Part shown: positions 5,954 to 7,214 of the stretch, one piece after another
Position numbering within the stretch: the first letter of the stretch is position 1
Layout of the letters: each line of letters starts with the position of its first letter
Assembly: GCA_037440525.1 (NCBI GenBank)
Contig: JBBITW010000179.1
Coordinates: forward strand, 1 to 7,214
DNA: 7,214 nucleotides
Origin: JBBITW01 sp037440525
Lineage (GTDB): Bacteria; Desulfobacterota; BSN033; UBA1163
Direction of reading: 5' to 3'
Notes under the pieces: generated by a model
Database searches by the model: none
The model's input: the letters and a program-made list of their open reading frames with translations, nothing else
Told to the model about the DNA's origin: nothing
Made by a program: the position numbers and the translations under genes

Positions 5954-6979
5954 ATGTCTGAAAAAAGACAGTTAATCCTTGATAGATTTGGATTATTTCT
6001 CAGTAAACATAGTGAACGTTTACGAGTAAAAGCAGAGGGACAGATTATTGAGGAAGTTCCACTTATACACCTTGAATCGGTGCTTGTGACATCGAGAGGA
6101 GTAACAATATCAAGTGATGTAATTGAGGTATGTTCTGAGAGAGGGATTGATGTCGTTTTCATTTCTGGTAATGGGGAGGTTTATGGAAGACTTGGGAGTC
6201 CGATGTTAGTTGGCACTGTAAAAACCCGACGAGAGCAGATGATAGCCCTCGGGGATAAACGGGGTTTAATTCTTGGAAAGGCTTTTGCGATAGGGAAAAT
6301 ATTGAACCAGAGAAACCTGTTAAAGTATTTCGCCCGATATAGAAAGAGTGTAAATCAGGATCTCTATTCTCTAATGGAAGCTAACTGTGAAAAGCTTGAA
6401 GCTTATGAAGAAGAGGTTAGAAAAATAGAAGCAGAGAATATTGATACTGTTCGGGAAATTTTACTTAGTATTGAGGGCCGTTCTTCTGCCATTTATTGGG
6501 ATACGGTTAAAGAGATGTTTGGCGAGGATATTAAGTGGGAAGGCAGGGAAGGTCGTGGAGCAAAGGACCCTATTAATTCGGCGTTAAATTACGGATATGG
6601 AATTCTATATGGTCAGGTTGAAAAAGCGATTATCCTTGCAGGTCTTGATCCTTATGGAGGTTTCATTCATACAGACAGGGCTGGAAAGCCAAGTCTTGTT
6701 CTGGATTTGATTGAGGAGTTCAGGCAGCAGGTAGTTGATAGGGCTATTATTGCTCTTTTAGGTAAAGGAACTGAAATTTCAGTGAATGAAGAAGGGATGC
6801 TTGAAGAGAAGTCAAGGAAAGCGATTGCTCAAAAAATATTTGAAAGGCTTGATGGTGAGGAGCGATTTGAGGGGATGAAGCATAAGATCAAGACGATTAT
6901 GTTGAAACAGGCCCAGGGGATTGGGAGTTTCCTCCGGGGTGATAGGAATGTTTATAAACCATTTGTGGGAAGTTGGTGA
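5954..6979 (+). CDS. cas1: Cas1 integrase
   Basis: Cas1 is the metal-dependent integrase that inserts prespacers at the leader end of the array. At 341 aa it is of normal length. The N-terminal beta domain contains VLVTSRGVTISSDVIEVC and the VVFISGNGEVYGRL strand pair. The catalytic domain shows E174 in SIEGRSSAIYW, H239 in GGFIHTDRAGKPS and D251/E254 in LVLDLIEEFR, which match the Glu-His-acid metal site of the family. NSALNYGYGILYGQVEKAI is also characteristic. It is the last gene of the cas2-cas4-csa1-cas1 operon and lies directly next to the leader in the same orientation as the array. No lesion is visible, so adaptation is probably functional. Confidence 0.97.
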   Translation: MSEKRQLILDRFGLFLSKHSERLRVKAEGQIIEEVPLIHLESVLVTSRGVTISSDVIEVCSERGIDVVFISGNGEVYGRLGSPMLVGTVKTRREQMIALGDKRGLILGKAFAIGKILNQRNLLKYFARYRKSVNQDLYSLMEANCEKLEAYEEEVRKIEAENIDTVREILLSIEGRSSAIYWDTVKEMFGEDIKWEGREGRGAKDPINSALNYGYGILYGQVEKAIILAGLDPYGGFIHTDRAGKPSLVLDLIEEFRQQVVDRAIIALLGKGTEISVNEEGMLEEKSRKAIAQKIFERLDGEERFEGMKHKIKTIMLKQAQGIGSFLRGDRNVYKPFVGSW

Positions 6980-6985
6980 GTCATG

Positions 6986-7006
6986 GGTTCTGGTAGTTTT
7001 AGAACC
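6986..7006 (+). other. Hairpin just after cas1
   Basis: GGTTCT (6986-6991) and AGAACC (7001-7006) form a 6-bp stem with a 9-base loop, starting 7 bp after the cas1 stop. It is not followed by a T run, so it is a poor intrinsic terminator by itself. It may protect the mRNA 3' end or be part of the leader. Confidence 0.35.
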
Positions 7007-7021
7007 AATTTCGAAAATGAG

Positions 7022-7093
7022 AGGGGTTTTTATGCAGAGGAGTTATTTTCGGAGATTATACCTTCTATTTGCGATAAAACCCCTTTATTTTTT
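7022..7093 (+). terminator. Long-stem terminator-like structure in the CRISPR leader
   Basis: AGGGGTTTT (7022-7030) pairs with AAAACCCCT (7076-7084), and AT/AT extends the stem past one bulged T. The loop is about 40 bases, with a further GCA/TGC pairing inside it. The 3' arm runs straight into a T-rich tract (7084-7093). It could stop transcripts leaving cas1 before they enter the array. The long loop makes this less typical than a compact terminator. Confidence 0.5.
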
Positions 7094-7098
7094 ATAAT
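7069..7098 (+). promoter_or_regulatory. Sigma70-like promoter of the CRISPR array
   Basis: TTGCGA (7069-7074) and a perfect TATAAT (7093-7098) are separated by 18 bp. Transcription would begin near 7105, a few bases before the first repeat at 7111, as expected for a pre-crRNA promoter. The -35 box and spacer overlap the 3' arm of the terminator-like stem. The whole leader is 6980-7110 and is AT-rich. Confidence 0.6.
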
Positions 7099-7110
7099 TT
7101 TTAGCTGGGG

Positions 7111-7214
7111 GTTGCAGGAAGAGTCCCAATGAAGAGGGAACTGAAAGACTCATGACACAAAATACATACATAACATTCACTACATGTTGCAGGAAGAGTC
7201 CCAATGAAGAGGGA
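7111..7214 (+). CRISPR. Start of a CRISPR array (leader end), right-truncated
   Basis: The first repeat runs from 7111 to about 7147 (37 bp, beginning GTTGCAGGAAGAG and ending ACTGAAAG). The spacer is about 7148-7185 (38 bp, AT-rich). The second repeat starts at 7186 and is cut by the window end after 29 bp, all 29 identical to the first. The bases before the two copies differ, which fixes the repeat start; the repeat end is inferred from the typical GAAAG tail. AGTCCC (7122-7127) can pair with GGGAACT (7136-7142) with one bulge, giving a crRNA hairpin, and the last 8 bases would form the 5' handle. The array points away from cas1, with the leader between them. It probably continues beyond the window. 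Confidence 0.93.

Overview
The window is an AT-rich stretch of prokaryotic DNA. It holds the end of a type I-A-like CRISPR effector operon, a cluster of small nucleotidyltransferase/HEPN gene pairs, a complete adaptation operon, and the leader and first repeats of a CRISPR array. All genes lie on the + strand. Csa1 together with a DevR-type Cas7 and an Apern-like Cas5 points to subtype I-A. That subtype is best known from archaea and thermophilic bacteria. A sigma70-like promoter (TTGCGA-N18-TATAAT) just before the first repeat, and Shine-Dalgarno sites before several genes, favour a bacterium. I cannot name the genus.

Layout: (1) 2-1614, effector genes. cas7 is cut by the left window edge and its frame is open from base 2. 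cas5 is broken by a one-base deletion. (2) 1615-1837, a short reading frame in the next operon slot with three in-frame stops, which looks like a decayed gene. (3) 1838-2597, an MNT nucleotidyltransferase overlapping a HEPN gene. (4) 2600-2903, debris and a small gene: a 14-codon remnant of a cas2 start, a 65-aa ORF, and a 12-codon remnant that may be the start of its lost nucleotidyltransferase partner. (5) 2914-3913, three genes joined by ATGA overlaps: an unknown basic protein, a small antitoxin-like protein, and a nucleotidyltransferase. (6) 4135-6979, cas2-cas4-csa1-cas1, tightly packed and intact. (7) 6980-7214, the leader with hairpins and a promoter, then one full 37-bp repeat, a 38-bp spacer and 29 bp of a second repeat.

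Adaptation looks functional: Cas1 and Cas2 integrate spacers, and Cas4 and Csa1 are Fe-S nucleases expected to process prespacers. The visible effector side is decaying. The toxin-antitoxin-like cassettes lie exactly between the two halves. The cas2-start remnant at 2600-2641 is 35/42 identical to the start of the intact cas2, which suggests the locus was rebuilt by insertion or recombination at a cas2 start. No Cas3, Cas8 or Cas6 is visible, but genes upstream of the window cannot be judged.
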